Of a stretch of 64,000 bases of DNA, positions 51,971 through 60,897 are shown piece after piece; within the stretch, counting starts at the first letter, position 1, and each line of letters opens with the position of its first letter. The notes beneath the pieces are model-generated. The model worked only from the letters and a program-made list of their open reading frames with translations, was not told the origin of the DNA and made no database searches. Made by a program: the position numbers and the translations under genes. The DNA comes from Telluribacter roseus (GTDB lineage: Bacteria > Bacteroidota > Bacteroidia > Cytophagales > Spirosomataceae), in NCBI RefSeq assembly GCF_017355915.2, contig NZ_JAFEUV020000001.1, positions 124,001-188,000 of the forward strand, read 5' to 3'.

Positions 51971-52222
51971 TTATTTCAATTGATCGGTTACGAACGGTAG
52001 CAGCGCCAGTTGACGTGACCGCTTAATGGCCTGCGATACTTTACGCTGGTACTTAAGGCTAGTACCGGTAAGGCGGCGAGGCAGGATCTTACCTTGCTCG
52101 TTCACGAGCTTCAGCAGGAAGTTAGGATCTTTGTAATCGATGTATTTGATGCCGGACTTCTTAAAGCGGCAATATTTTTTGCGGTTGACGTTCTTTTCAA
52201 CCGGTTCGTTCACGAGTGTCAT
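51971..52222 (-). CDS. rpsR: Ribosomal protein bS18
   Basis: The 83-residue protein has the S18 core [20 protein letters not shown], then [20 protein letters not shown] and [14 protein letters not shown]. It starts 3 bases after the end of rpsF. Confidence 0.97.
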   Translation of the reverse strand: MTLVNEPVEKNVNRKKYCRFKKSGIKYIDYKDPNFLLKLVNEQGKILPRRLTGTSLKYQRKVSQAIKRSRQLALLPFVTDQLK

Positions 52223-52225
52223 AGC

Positions 52226-52609
52226 TTAGGCTTGTTCGTTTTCGGTTTTTGTTTCAGTTGCTTCTTCCTTCTTTCTACCTACCAGGCCCTTGCGCTTCTT
52301 CTCGTTATAGGCGATAGCGTGCTTATCAAGTGCAATGGTCAAGAAACGCATAACGCGCTCATCACGGCGGAACTCAGTTTCGAGCGTATCAATCACCGGA
52401 CCTTCGGCTGTGTACTCAAATAACTGGTAGTATCCAGTGTTTTTCTTTTGGATCGGGTAGGCCAGCTTGCGCAATCCCCAGTTTTCCTCATGCACCAGCT
52501 TCGCTCCATTGTTGGTGAGGATATCGCGAAACTTGTCAACGGCGTCCCTCATCTGGGCCTCAGATAAGATGGGAGTTAAAATGAACACCGTTTCATACTG
52601 CTTAGACAT
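52226..52609 (-). CDS. rpsF: Ribosomal protein bS6
   Basis: The 127-residue protein begins [20 protein letters not shown], then [20 protein letters not shown] and [12 protein letters not shown], the S6 signature. The C-terminal tail is Lys/Glu-rich. It is the first gene of the operon. No exact TAnnTTTG promoter was found in the 60 bases upstream. Confidence 0.97.
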   Translation of the reverse strand: MSKQYETVFILTPILSEAQMRDAVDKFRDILTNNGAKLVHEENWGLRKLAYPIQKKNTGYYQLFEYTAEGPVIDTLETEFRRDERVMRFLTIALDKHAIAYNEKKRKGLVGRKKEEATETKTENEQA

Positions 52610-52669
52610 ACGGTAATTGTTTGAAAGTAAAATAATTATACTTGTGTCTCAAAATGAGGGTGCAAAAAT

Positions 52670-52698
52670 AGGGCTTGGAATGCATAATTCCAAGCCCT
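52670..52698 (-). terminator. Terminator after the coiled-coil protein gene
   Basis: Perfect 12-bp stem (52670-52681 with 52687-52698), 5-base loop, followed on the minus strand by atttttgca. Confidence 0.88.
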
Positions 52699-52730
52699 GC
52701 TCGTACTATTATTAGCTGAAACTGATCGAA

Positions 52731-53672
52731 TTACCTGATGGTGAAGTCGCTCTGACCAATTTTGAAGCCTTCGCTGTATAGTTCTACGGTGTATTTGCCT
52801 TCTTTCAGCGGTGTACCACCCCGACCGTACAGGATATCAACGGCCTGGCGGCTGTTGGTATAGTTTACGGCTCCCTTAGAGCTATATAGGATTTCGCGGC
52901 CGTTGTGCATGAAGGCGCCCGAGCCGGTAGCCATATCCGACAGCACCGCTCCGTTGGGATCCAGGATACGCAGGTATATTTCTTTTTGATTCTGCTGGGC
53001 AATGGGGTTTTCACCCAGGCGGAAGTTTACCTTGATCTTGTCCACCCGGCGGGCCCTGAAGCTGCCGCCTTCGCGCTCCTTGCCTTTGGTCGTAATGGCA
53101 TTGACCGAAATCTCTTCCGCCCGTAGGGCTGAGGCCAGGCTTACCTTTTCGCTTAGCTCCCGGTTACGGCTCGAGTAGGTAGTGACCGAGTCGCTAAGGG
53201 CCTGACGTTCGCTCTGCAGGCCGGTTACCTTCTGGCTAAGCTCTTCGTTGCGGCTGGTGACTATACCCAGTTCCTCCCGTAGTTTACGGATATCCTGGTC
53301 TTTCTGGGCCAGTACGGCTTCGTAGGAGCGGATCTTGCCCTCGTACTGTTTTATGGACGAAGCGTTACTAATTCTTAAGTTCTGTTTATCCCGTTCGAGT
53401 TGTTCTTTCAGGGCTACCAGTGAGTCCACACTGCCTCCGAGTTGCTGGATTTCCGCAATTTTGGCGTCCAATTGTACTGATATCGAGTCCAGCTTGGTTT
53501 TGGTATTGAGTACTTCTTCGGTCTTGGCGGCAATGATTGTATCTTTGTTTACATTTTCCTGTCTTTCCTGGTAGAAAAAGTACAGCAGCACCAAGTTAAG
53601 AAGAGCCAGTACAGCCAGGGCGGCCCACAGAAGATTCTTACGGTCTTGCTTCTGTTCTTGATTGTAATCCAT
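52731..53672 (-). CDS. Membrane-anchored coiled-coil protein of unknown function
   Basis: The 313-residue protein has one N-terminal membrane segment (about 13-33, NLLWAALAVLALLNLVLLYF) with a short cytoplasmic lead, then a long coiled coil (about 35-185) with heptads such as SIKQYEGKIRSYEAVLAQKD and SQKVTGLQSERQALSDSVTT. A C-terminal beta domain (about 200-313) includes KIKVNFRLGENPIAQQNQKE and ends YTVELYSEGFKIGQSDFTIR. The layout suggests a periplasmic rod with a beta-sandwich tip. It is conserved-looking in Bacteroidota, but I know no assigned role. Confidence 0.8.
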   Translation of the reverse strand: MDYNQEQKQDRKNLLWAALAVLALLNLVLLYFFYQERQENVNKDTIIAAKTEEVLNTKTKLDSISVQLDAKIAEIQQLGGSVDSLVALKEQLERDKQNLRISNASSIKQYEGKIRSYEAVLAQKDQDIRKLREELGIVTSRNEELSQKVTGLQSERQALSDSVTTYSSRNRELSEKVSLASALRAEEISVNAITTKGKEREGGSFRARRVDKIKVNFRLGENPIAQQNQKEIYLRILDPNGAVLSDMATGSGAFMHNGREILYSSKGAVNYTNSRQAVDILYGRGGTPLKEGKYTVELYSEGFKIGQSDFTIR

Positions 53673-53740
53673 ACGGAATCAGAGGTTTTTTGGTAGTGAA
53701 CTTAATATAGTTATTACTTGAGTAGAAACCATTATCCGGA

Positions 53741-53748
53741 CAAATATA
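53741..53748 (-). promoter_or_regulatory. Possible -7 promoter element
   Basis: Read on the minus strand the bases are TATATTTG, matching TAnnTTTG, upstream of the coiled-coil protein gene. The matching -33 TTTG is not clear, so this is tentative. Confidence 0.35.
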
Positions 53749-53809
53749 ACGTAATATTTTATTATAAATTTTTAGTGCCTGCGGGCAATAACAGTAACAC
53801 TGTATCAAA

Positions 53810-54481
53810 ATGAGCATCAGAGCGAATATTGCACATATCGAAGAAGGGCTGGGCGGAAGGGCCCGGTTGGTAGCAGTCACTAAAACGAAGCCTGTAGAGG
53901 TACTGATGGAAGCGTATGAGGCGGGTTTTAAGCGGTACGGCGAAAACAAAGTACAGGAAATGGCCGCCAAGTACGAGGCGCTGCCCAAAGACATCGAGTG
54001 GCACATGATCGGGCACCTGCAGTCTAATAAGATCAAGTACATTGTGCCCTTTGTGTCGCTTATTCATTCGGTAGACAGCTTTAAACTCCTGAAAGAAATC
54101 AACAAACAGGCGGCTAAGGCAGGCCGGGTCATTGACTGTCTGCTGCAGATGTACATCGCCGAGGAGGAGACCAAATTTGGATTGTCAGAAGAGGAGGCCG
54201 TAGAGATACTTGGCTCGCCGGAGCTTGAGCAGCTTACCCACATCCGTATCGTAGGACTGATGGGAATGGCTACCAACACCGACGACGATACCCAGATCCG
54301 GAAGGAGTTCAGGCGGCTCAAAAGCCTGTTTGAACAGTTCAGGACGTACCAGAGCGAGCGGGTAACCATGCGGGAGCTATCCATGGGCATGAGCAGCGAC
54401 TACCACATAGCCGTAGAGGAGGGGAGTACCCTGGTGCGCGTGGGTAGCGCTATTTTTGGGGCCCGCAACTACGCCATCTAG
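53810..54481 (+). CDS. YggS-family PLP homeostasis protein
   Basis: The 223-residue protein is of the YggS/PROSC alanine-racemase-fold family. The PLP lysine lies in VAVTKTKPVE (Lys25), then RYGENKVQEMAAKYE, WHMIGHLQSNKIKYI and the phosphate-binding ELSMGMSSDYHIAVEEGSTL plus VRVGSAIFG. These proteins buffer PLP and affect amino-acid metabolism. Its stop codon shares CTAG with the stop codon of the convergent GT9 gene. Confidence 0.95.
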   Translation: MSIRANIAHIEEGLGGRARLVAVTKTKPVEVLMEAYEAGFKRYGENKVQEMAAKYEALPKDIEWHMIGHLQSNKIKYIVPFVSLIHSVDSFKLLKEINKQAAKAGRVIDCLLQMYIAEEETKFGLSEEEAVEILGSPELEQLTHIRIVGLMGMATNTDDDTQIRKEFRRLKSLFEQFRTYQSERVTMRELSMGMSSDYHIAVEEGSTLVRVGSAIFGARNYAI

Positions 54482-55521
54482 CCTTTGAGTACTTCTTTAG
54501 AAAGTACCTCGGCAATGGGCTGCTTTACCTTCTCGACGGGTAGCTGCGCACAGGGTTTGCCTTCCTCCCGGATCAGGACACAGTTTTCGCCCCGTCCGTA
54601 GCTGCCCGAGTACGGGTTGTAAGCCGGGAAGTCGCCCAGTGCTCCCATCAGTACGAAGCCATAGGTACCTGTGGCATTGGCCAGGTGCGAAGGACCGCTG
54701 TCGAGCCCGATAAAGTAGGCAGCGCGGCGTATTACTTCGCTCGTCTCCAGGATGGTTAACTTGCCGCACAGGTTATGGTAGCCTTCCCGCTGTATGTCCA
54801 GATTGCTGCGCAGGCCTATCTCTACGACCTGGTAGGGGTAGGTATCCAGCAGCCAGTTGACCAGCTCCACCCATCGCTCGGCGGGCCAGTCTTTGGGTGC
54901 GTAGTTGGACTGGCAATGAATGACTATAAAGGAATCAGGCAGGTTCAGTGCATCGACCTTCTGCCGGTGCCGGTCCTGCAAGTACAGGCGGGGCTGATCA
55001 TCAGCCGGCATGGATGCGCCGCCCGTCTGGGCAAATACTTCGAGCAGATTTCCGTAGTTAAAGTACGTGTGAACGTTAATACCCGCCGCATCCGAAATAG
55101 GATTGTCCAGAAACACCTGACACCTGGGGCAATGATTATTATTCCGGAACTGAAGCGGGTACACCTTATCAAAGACATTGGTCTCCAGCAGCACTCTTCG
55201 CTCCGTCACACACAACTCTCCGTAGGCTTCATCCACATTTGGATTGGTCTCCACCAGCTCCCGGAAGGCTGGCTTCACAAACCACACAATGTGGGCCTTG
55301 GGGTGCAGCGCCCGGATATGCCGCGAAAGCGGCTCGGCGGCCACAATATCTCCAAAATGCTCAGTACGTACTACGGCCACCAGTTCGGAGCCTTTGGGTA
55401 GTTGCTGTTTCTTCCGGGAGAAGTAGAGCCAGGCCTGGTAGCCCATGGCGTGGGCTTTGAATATATGGGAGTACTTATGGTAGCGGTGTGTCCAGAGTTC
55501 TACGAAACGTCGGAATGTCAT
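54478..55521 (-). CDS. Glycosyltransferase family 9 protein
   Basis: The 347-residue protein has the GT-B layout of heptosyltransferases: ELVAVVRTEHFGDIVAAEPL at the N-terminus, HIVWFVKPAFRELVETNPNV, and the C-terminal donor-site phrase FIGLDSGPSHLANATGTYGF. A cluster CPRCQVFLDNP looks like an extra metal-binding loop. It probably adds a sugar to lipopolysaccharide core, but the sugar is unknown. It is a single gene. Confidence 0.9.
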   Translation of the reverse strand: MTFRRFVELWTHRYHKYSHIFKAHAMGYQAWLYFSRKKQQLPKGSELVAVVRTEHFGDIVAAEPLSRHIRALHPKAHIVWFVKPAFRELVETNPNVDEAYGELCVTERRVLLETNVFDKVYPLQFRNNNHCPRCQVFLDNPISDAAGINVHTYFNYGNLLEVFAQTGGASMPADDQPRLYLQDRHRQKVDALNLPDSFIVIHCQSNYAPKDWPAERWVELVNWLLDTYPYQVVEIGLRSNLDIQREGYHNLCGKLTILETSEVIRRAAYFIGLDSGPSHLANATGTYGFVLMGALGDFPAYNPYSGSYGRGENCVLIREEGKPCAQLPVEKVKQPIAEVLSKEVLKG

Positions 55522-55791
55522 ACGTCGGTCTTTTGACTAGGTCCGCAAGATAATGAAGTATTTTTAATGGTATAGCCTCAGCGGGCAGAAGAGTAGCGCA
55601 GGGCGGTGCAATAGATGAGCCGACGCTTAGGCATTGACAGAAATAGTGGCTGGCTGAAGGACTATAAGGTGCTACAGCTAGTTACTGCATAAGGTACTGT
55701 TGGATTAGTACGATTTTAAGAATATGTTAACAACTGGCATGCTCTTTGCTTAAAGGTACAGAGTGTGCTCAGTGAAAAGCCTACCTGTTGT

Positions 55792-56730
55792 ATGAAGAGC
55801 ACGCGCTTGATAATCTGTATGTTAATAGGGTTGGTGATGGCAAGTTGCCACCTGACGATGCCCACCGTGAAGCCGGGGAATCAAAACCTATCGTTATGTC
55901 CGCCGCTCCAGCCTATGCTCACTCCTGCTTATAGAGGAGTGTATGTTAATAATATGCTGGATATACTGGGTGATACCGCTAGGGAGGATTCGCTGCTCAG
56001 GTGGTGTGTGTGTAACGGCTTTAATGCCATCAGCCTCTATGACCTCAATACTGTGATGGCCAATGAGCAGTATGCCGTACTGGGGCGCTTTATCCGAAAG
56101 ACACGGCTTACCTACGGGATCAGTCAGGTAGCGGCCGTGCGGGGCTCTCGGAATAACTTCATACAGACCAACGAGTATAATGCTTCCCGGGCTGATACGA
56201 ACGAGCGCTTTACGGTATATAATCTGGAAAGGGAGTGGTGGAATGAGGGAGAAGACTGTGATTTTGCCTGCTTTGTGGATCATATGAAATCCATGCGTAG
56301 TACAACCACGCCCGTGATGGCTGAAGCGTATATAGGGTGGTTTCGCAATCCGGTTGACCAGGAAGCACAGCAGGCCGATACGCTGGTACACTGGCTGGAC
56401 CGGATCATGGTACATACCTACCGGAGTACACCCGAGTTTGGCTACATGCAGAGCCGGCTCGCGCACCTGGGCCAGGCTGCCCGCCGGCAGAACAAGGTCA
56501 TGGATGTTATAGTGTTGTTCAGTGCGGAGCCCGATTACATGTACTCCTATTACAGTGAGGCCGGAGGCAATTACACCTTTGGCGACGCGTATACGGATAT
56601 ACTTAATCAGTACAATGCGGCCGATTTTGAGGGGAAGGACAACATCAGACTAGTAGGGTATCAGGTGTTTGCCTATACCTGGGCCAAAGCGGCCCGTCCA
56701 ACTGTACCGCCCCGGCTCCGGATGCAGTAG
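55792..56730 (+). CDS. Lipoprotein of unknown function, possibly TIM-barrel
   Basis: The 312-residue product has a lipobox (MKSTRLIICMLIGLVMASC, Cys19). After it, RGVYVNNMLDILGDTAREDS, CVCNGFNAISLYDLNTVM, TYGISQVAAVRG, DFACFVDHMKSM, PVMAEAYIGWF, DRIMVHTYRS and MDVIVLFSAEPDYMYSYY read like successive strand-helix units of a glycosidase-like barrel: conserved Asp, Glu and Tyr at strand ends. I do not recognise a named family. It sits alone between a GT9 gene and a GAF-Hpt gene. The start was chosen for the signal peptide. Confidence 0.7.
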   Translation: MKSTRLIICMLIGLVMASCHLTMPTVKPGNQNLSLCPPLQPMLTPAYRGVYVNNMLDILGDTAREDSLLRWCVCNGFNAISLYDLNTVMANEQYAVLGRFIRKTRLTYGISQVAAVRGSRNNFIQTNEYNASRADTNERFTVYNLEREWWNEGEDCDFACFVDHMKSMRSTTTPVMAEAYIGWFRNPVDQEAQQADTLVHWLDRIMVHTYRSTPEFGYMQSRLAHLGQAARRQNKVMDVIVLFSAEPDYMYSYYSEAGGNYTFGDAYTDILNQYNAADFEGKDNIRLVGYQVFAYTWAKAARPTVPPRLRMQ

Positions 56731-56829
56731 TATATGATTTGAAACGGGGCATAGCAGTACTTACCAATGCGTGCCTGACATAAGCTGATAATAACCAATA
56801 CCTCTTTCTGTAACACTATTATACACTAT

Positions 56830-57861
56830 ATGTTAAAAACACTGCCGGTTCCGGTCAATGAACCTCAGCGACTAAAAGCCCTGAAAAACTACAAGATCCT
56901 GACTACCGTAGCCGAACCAGAATTTGATCGTCTGACCCATCTGGCTTCTGTCATCTGCAAAGTACCCATTTGCTTAATTACGCTGGTTGATAGGGAAAAG
57001 GTCTGGTTTAAGTCCAGGCAAGGGCTTGACCTGGATCATATAGATCGTCACCAGTTTTTCTGCCACTATACCATCGGGAGCGGCACCCTGTTTGAAGTAG
57101 AGGACGCTTCGGAGGATGATAGGTTCAAAAGTACTCCCCTGGTCGCGGGATCTTCTGCCATTCGTTTTTATGCGGGCTATCCCATCGTGGATCCTCAGGG
57201 TAATGCCTTAGGTACCTTCTGTATACTGGATCATAAAGCTAACAAGCTATCGGAAGAGCAGGAGCTTACACTTCGTACCCTGGCTCAGGAGGTCGCTTCG
57301 CACATCGTTTCCAAAAAAGAACAACGGACCCTGAAGCTGTACGAGGCGCTTATTACAACCGCTGTAAACGGGGCCAACGGAGAAACCGTTGAAGACTGCT
57401 GCACGGATTGGTCGGAGCTGACAACAATTGCTCAGGCTCCCAAAGAACTCTATCTTAAAATTACCCAATTCATACATATGGCAAATGCTGCCCCTAAGCC
57501 AGGTGTGGAGGTTGATACAGAGGCGAATGTGATTGACCTGGCTTATCTAAAAAACTTTTCGGACGGATCCAGTGAGTTTGAGAAGGAGATGATAGAGCTG
57601 TACCTCTCCAGAACACCGGAAGATATGGGCAATCTCGAAATTGCTATTCAGGAAGGAGACTATGACCTGATCATGAAGAGAGCCCATAAGCTCAGTAGTT
57701 CTTTTGCCCTGATGGGTGTAAAAGAGCAGGGCCTGCTGAAATACATGGAAGAGCAGGCCGCATCCCATGATGATTTGGCTGCCATCCGGTCTAGCTTCGA
57801 TAAACTTATGCGTATATTCCTGCTATCGGTAGAGTTACTCAGGAAAGAGCTCGAAAAATAA
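56830..57861 (+). CDS. GAF-Hpt fusion signalling protein
   Basis: The 343-residue cytoplasmic protein has a GAF domain (about 25-165: EFDRLTHLASVICKVPICLI, VWFKSRQGLDLDHIDRHQFF, GYPIVDPQGNALGTFCILD) and a C-terminal Hpt domain (about 235-343). The phospho-accepting His is His286 in MKRAHKLSSSFALMG, in the right context for an Hpt helix. There is no kinase, receiver or output domain. It should relay phosphate between an unlinked hybrid kinase and a response regulator, with GAF input tuning it. A terminator follows. Confidence 0.88.
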   Translation: MLKTLPVPVNEPQRLKALKNYKILTTVAEPEFDRLTHLASVICKVPICLITLVDREKVWFKSRQGLDLDHIDRHQFFCHYTIGSGTLFEVEDASEDDRFKSTPLVAGSSAIRFYAGYPIVDPQGNALGTFCILDHKANKLSEEQELTLRTLAQEVASHIVSKKEQRTLKLYEALITTAVNGANGETVEDCCTDWSELTTIAQAPKELYLKITQFIHMANAAPKPGVEVDTEANVIDLAYLKNFSDGSSEFEKEMIELYLSRTPEDMGNLEIAIQEGDYDLIMKRAHKLSSSFALMGVKEQGLLKYMEEQAASHDDLAAIRSSFDKLMRIFLLSVELLRKELEK

Positions 57862-57884
57862 CTACTACCAGTCCAATCCTACTC

Positions 57885-57920
57885 AAGAGAGCTTTCAGTC
57901 ACTGTGCCGAAGGCTCTCTT
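57885..57920 (+). terminator. Terminator after the GAF-Hpt gene
   Basis: A 12-bp stem (57885-57896 with 57909-57920, one G-U pair) with a 12-base loop, followed by ctttttgg. Part of it encodes the C-terminus of the convergent GT2 gene. Confidence 0.7.
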
Positions 57921-59370
57921 CTTTTTGGGGCAGAACGGGCTTCGCCGTAGGAGCCTCTTTCGTAAATCCTTTCCGGGTCATTTCGCCCCAGGTCTTCTTG
58001 CCTTCCAGAAAATCCAGATTGCCCTGAATGGCCGATATTACCAGGAAGGGATGGAACAGGATAGGCTCCAGGAAAGCCGTCAGGATAAGTTTGAACAGGT
58101 CACGAAAGCGCTTGTACTGAAAGTACGTAAACTCCTCAGCCAGCAGGGTAAACAGGTTGAACATGATGACAAAGGCATAGACCATGCCCATCAGGCTGAG
58201 AAAGAAGGTCCAGTCGACCAGGCCCAGTACCGAAAGCGTCAGGAGAATCAGAAAGCCAAAAAACTCAATGTGCGGCGCCAGGAACTCGTAAAACAGCCAG
58301 TAGGGGTAGCTGATTAGTCCCAGCTTGCCGTAGGCAGGGTTCAGAAACATTTTCCGGTGTAGGAGCAGAGTCTCGATGGTGCCCCGCATCCAGCGGTTGC
58401 GCTGACGGCTCAGGATGGTAATGCTCTCGGGGGCTTCGGTCCAGCAGAGGGGGTCGGGAATAAACCTGACCGTATGGGGGAGCTTGTTTTCAATCATGTA
58501 CCTCCGCATGCGCACGACCAGTTCCAGGTCTTCGCCTACGGTTTTGGGATTATAGCCCCCGGCTTTCACTACGATCTCCCGGTCAAACATGCCGAAGGCG
58601 CCCGATATGAGCAGGAGGCCATCGATCCGTCCCCAGGCCATGCGGGCCATCAGAAAAGACCGGAGGTACTCAAGTACCTGTACCCTCGCCAGAAATGAGT
58701 CAGGTACCTTAACCTCCACTATACTACCGTGTTCTATGACGCAGGAGTTGGCGATACGTATAACACCTCCGGTGGCAATCACTCGGGTTTTACCTTCCAG
58801 AAATGGCTTTACCATCTTTAGTAACGAATCCTGCGCCAGTACACAGTCCACATCGATACACGCCACAAACCGGCCTGACGATACATTAATACCCGCGTTG
58901 AGGGCGTCCGCTTTGCCCCCGTTTTCTTTGTCTACCACTATCAGATTCCGGAAGGCGGGGAGGGAGGATTTATAAATATTCCGGATAGACTTCGACACCA
59001 GTTCTTCGTTGACGGCAAAGTCAACTACTTCCAGTTGGTAGGCTTCGATGGCTTTCTGTAAAGTGTCATCCCTGCTGCCGTCGTTTACGATGATTACCTC
59101 GTAGCTGGCGTAGTGGATCGACAGGAGCGAGCGGATGTTTTCTACGATGGTTTTGCCCTCATTATAGGCCGGTGCCACCAGTGAGATAGAGGGAGTGAGG
59201 GTAGAGAGTACTACATCGGCGTAGTCGATACGGCGGTTTTCGCGCAGGTACTTCCTGAGCGTGACAAAAGAGATGATCCCCAGTATAAGGGTAATCAGCA
59301 GCACGGTGATGCAGTAGAGCAGCAGCCCCTTGGTGTAAACTTCGGTCAGAAGAAAAGTAATGAATTCCAT
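57895..59370 (-). CDS. Processive GT2 glycosyltransferase (polysaccharide synthase-like)
   Basis: The 491-residue membrane enzyme has an N-terminal membrane segment (about 16-37), a cytoplasmic GT2 domain with VNDGSRDDT (Asp97), DVD at 173-175, the acid in TVGEDLELV near 277 and the processive-synthase motif QRNRW at 323-327, then three or so C-terminal membrane helices (around 345-450). This is the architecture of PgaC-, BcsA- and hyaluronan-synthase-like enzymes that make and push a beta-linked polymer across the inner membrane. There is no PilZ domain. The HEAT-repeat gene ends two bases upstream, so the two are one operon. Confidence 0.92.
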   Translation of the reverse strand: MEFITFLLTEVYTKGLLLYCITVLLITLILGIISFVTLRKYLRENRRIDYADVVLSTLTPSISLVAPAYNEGKTIVENIRSLLSIHYASYEVIIVNDGSRDDTLQKAIEAYQLEVVDFAVNEELVSKSIRNIYKSSLPAFRNLIVVDKENGGKADALNAGINVSSGRFVACIDVDCVLAQDSLLKMVKPFLEGKTRVIATGGVIRIANSCVIEHGSIVEVKVPDSFLARVQVLEYLRSFLMARMAWGRIDGLLLISGAFGMFDREIVVKAGGYNPKTVGEDLELVVRMRRYMIENKLPHTVRFIPDPLCWTEAPESITILSRQRNRWMRGTIETLLLHRKMFLNPAYGKLGLISYPYWLFYEFLAPHIEFFGFLILLTLSVLGLVDWTFFLSLMGMVYAFVIMFNLFTLLAEEFTYFQYKRFRDLFKLILTAFLEPILFHPFLVISAIQGNLDFLEGKKTWGEMTRKGFTKEAPTAKPVLPQKEESLRHSD

Positions 59371-59372
59371 GA

Positions 59373-60461
59373 CTAGATGCGGGTATCGCTAACGTGTCTG
59401 ATAATTTTATCGATCTGGGTGTCCTGTAAGGAATGGAGCTGCTTCATGGCTTCGGTTCCTCCTCCGGTCTTATCGATGGCTCGGATGGCTGCCATGCGTA
59501 TCCTGAAGGGCTCACGGATGGTACATTCGATCAGGAAGGGTAAGGCCGCCGGATCTCCGAACTGGGAGAGTGCTTCCAGAATGGCTAATTTTACTTCTTC
59601 GTTTTCGTGGGGGTAAATATCCATGAGGAGCGGACCTGCGTCATTAGCCTCCAGCACCCCCAGCGTCCTGACTACCTCTACCTTTACGTGAGGCGGGGTA
59701 GTGGTAACCAGTTCCTTGAGCAGGGGGATCTCGATCAGTGACTTGGTGAAGCGGATAAGCCGGCAGCCAAAGATAATCAGTGAGTCATTTTTGGTCAGCC
59801 ATTTATCCAGATACGGTACATCGTAGTAGTCCTTTCGGTCCAGTAGGGCTATGATCGTCAGCTGATGCCACTCCGACAGGTACTTGTTGGCTTCGTTGAG
59901 GTACCTGAATCCCTGATCAGGGTTCAGGTTCAGGATGGCCAGGTGCACGTGGCCCTGTATCTCTTCATCTTCTTCGGTTTGTAATAGCGAGGCCAGAGCC
60001 GGAATGGCTGATGTAACGTTCATCTCCATCAACTCCTCGATCCCCATCAGAATGGCCTTCTTATCCCCGGTTTTTAGCTTATCCAGAGAAAACTCAACCA
60101 GTTCTTCCCGCTGGTAAAACTCCCGGAGCTTGTCGGCTACCTCTCCGGTAAACTGCCTTGTAAGCCCCACCAGTTCGTTCACCAGAAACTGCGTTTCGGT
60201 AGCGTCCGAAAGAAGATCATCCAGAATATCCTCCGCCTCATTGGAGAGCCGCTCTTCGAACATGATGGAGTTAAATACTGTTTCGCACAGCTCATTCAGC
60301 TCTTTGTCTCGCCGCTGCCGCATCTTCCGGCTTTTGATGCTTAGTAGGGTGAGTATAAAAAAAGCCAGGCTGATGCTGGTAAATAGCAGAATGAAGAAAA
60401 TAAGTAACGAGTATTGAAAATTGTGAGCGCCTCCACCGAAGTATGTAAACCAGTAGATCAT
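59373..60461 (-). CDS. Membrane-anchored HEAT-repeat protein
   Basis: The 362-residue protein has one strong N-terminal membrane segment (about 18-45, YSLLIFFILLFTSISLAFFI) and then a cytoplasmic array of HEAT repeats (for example GIEELMEMNVTSAIPALASL, EVVRTLGVLEANDAGPLLMD, EALSQFGDPAALPFLIECTI and AAIRAIDKTGGGTEAM). Such arrays are docking scaffolds. Immediately upstream of the GT2 synthase, it is probably its regulatory or assembly subunit. This is inference from operon position. Confidence 0.85.
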   Translation of the reverse strand: MIYWFTYFGGGAHNFQYSLLIFFILLFTSISLAFFILTLLSIKSRKMRQRRDKELNELCETVFNSIMFEERLSNEAEDILDDLLSDATETQFLVNELVGLTRQFTGEVADKLREFYQREELVEFSLDKLKTGDKKAILMGIEELMEMNVTSAIPALASLLQTEEDEEIQGHVHLAILNLNPDQGFRYLNEANKYLSEWHQLTIIALLDRKDYYDVPYLDKWLTKNDSLIIFGCRLIRFTKSLIEIPLLKELVTTTPPHVKVEVVRTLGVLEANDAGPLLMDIYPHENEEVKLAILEALSQFGDPAALPFLIECTIREPFRIRMAAIRAIDKTGGGTEAMKQLHSLQDTQIDKIIRHVSDTRI

Positions 60462-60897
60462 TAAGTAGTGTCAAATGGTAAGATATGGCTTATGCCAAAA
60501 TTGAACTCTGGGACTATGTACTGAAACTTAAAATATGCGAAATGATATCAGGTACCTACTGCACCAAGTAGACTAAGGGTGAAGTGCAGACTCCATTGCT
60601 CACGCGTAAGCAATTCAAGTTCAGATCATTCAGCAACCTTTAAGTGGATTTGGATACGTACATAGCCTGATATATACACCTGCGGGTGCGAAATAAGGCA
60701 TGTTATTTGCTTGAAAGAGGAGGCTGGTTGATCTGGTATGAATCCACATCAACAGGTGAGTTAGATCAAATTTCGTGCCCAATTCAGCTTTTGGAGTTGG
60801 ACTTTTCGGAGGTGAAGCAACTTCTCTGGGTACGTGATTCTAACTACCGGGCTACTTGACATATGAGGTCCATGCTGACTTTTAGAACCAATCCACT
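60462..60897. other. Divergent intergenic region of the exopolysaccharide cluster
   Basis: These 436 bases separate the minus-strand HEAT/GT2 genes from the plus-strand YaiO gene. No gene is supported. On the minus strand near 60462-60520 there is a TTTTG...TACCATTTG arrangement, one base off the consensus spacing within the -7 box. A 7-base inverted repeat, ttgatct (60728) with agatcaa (60763), lies in the middle and could be an operator half-site pair. Confidence 0.4.
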
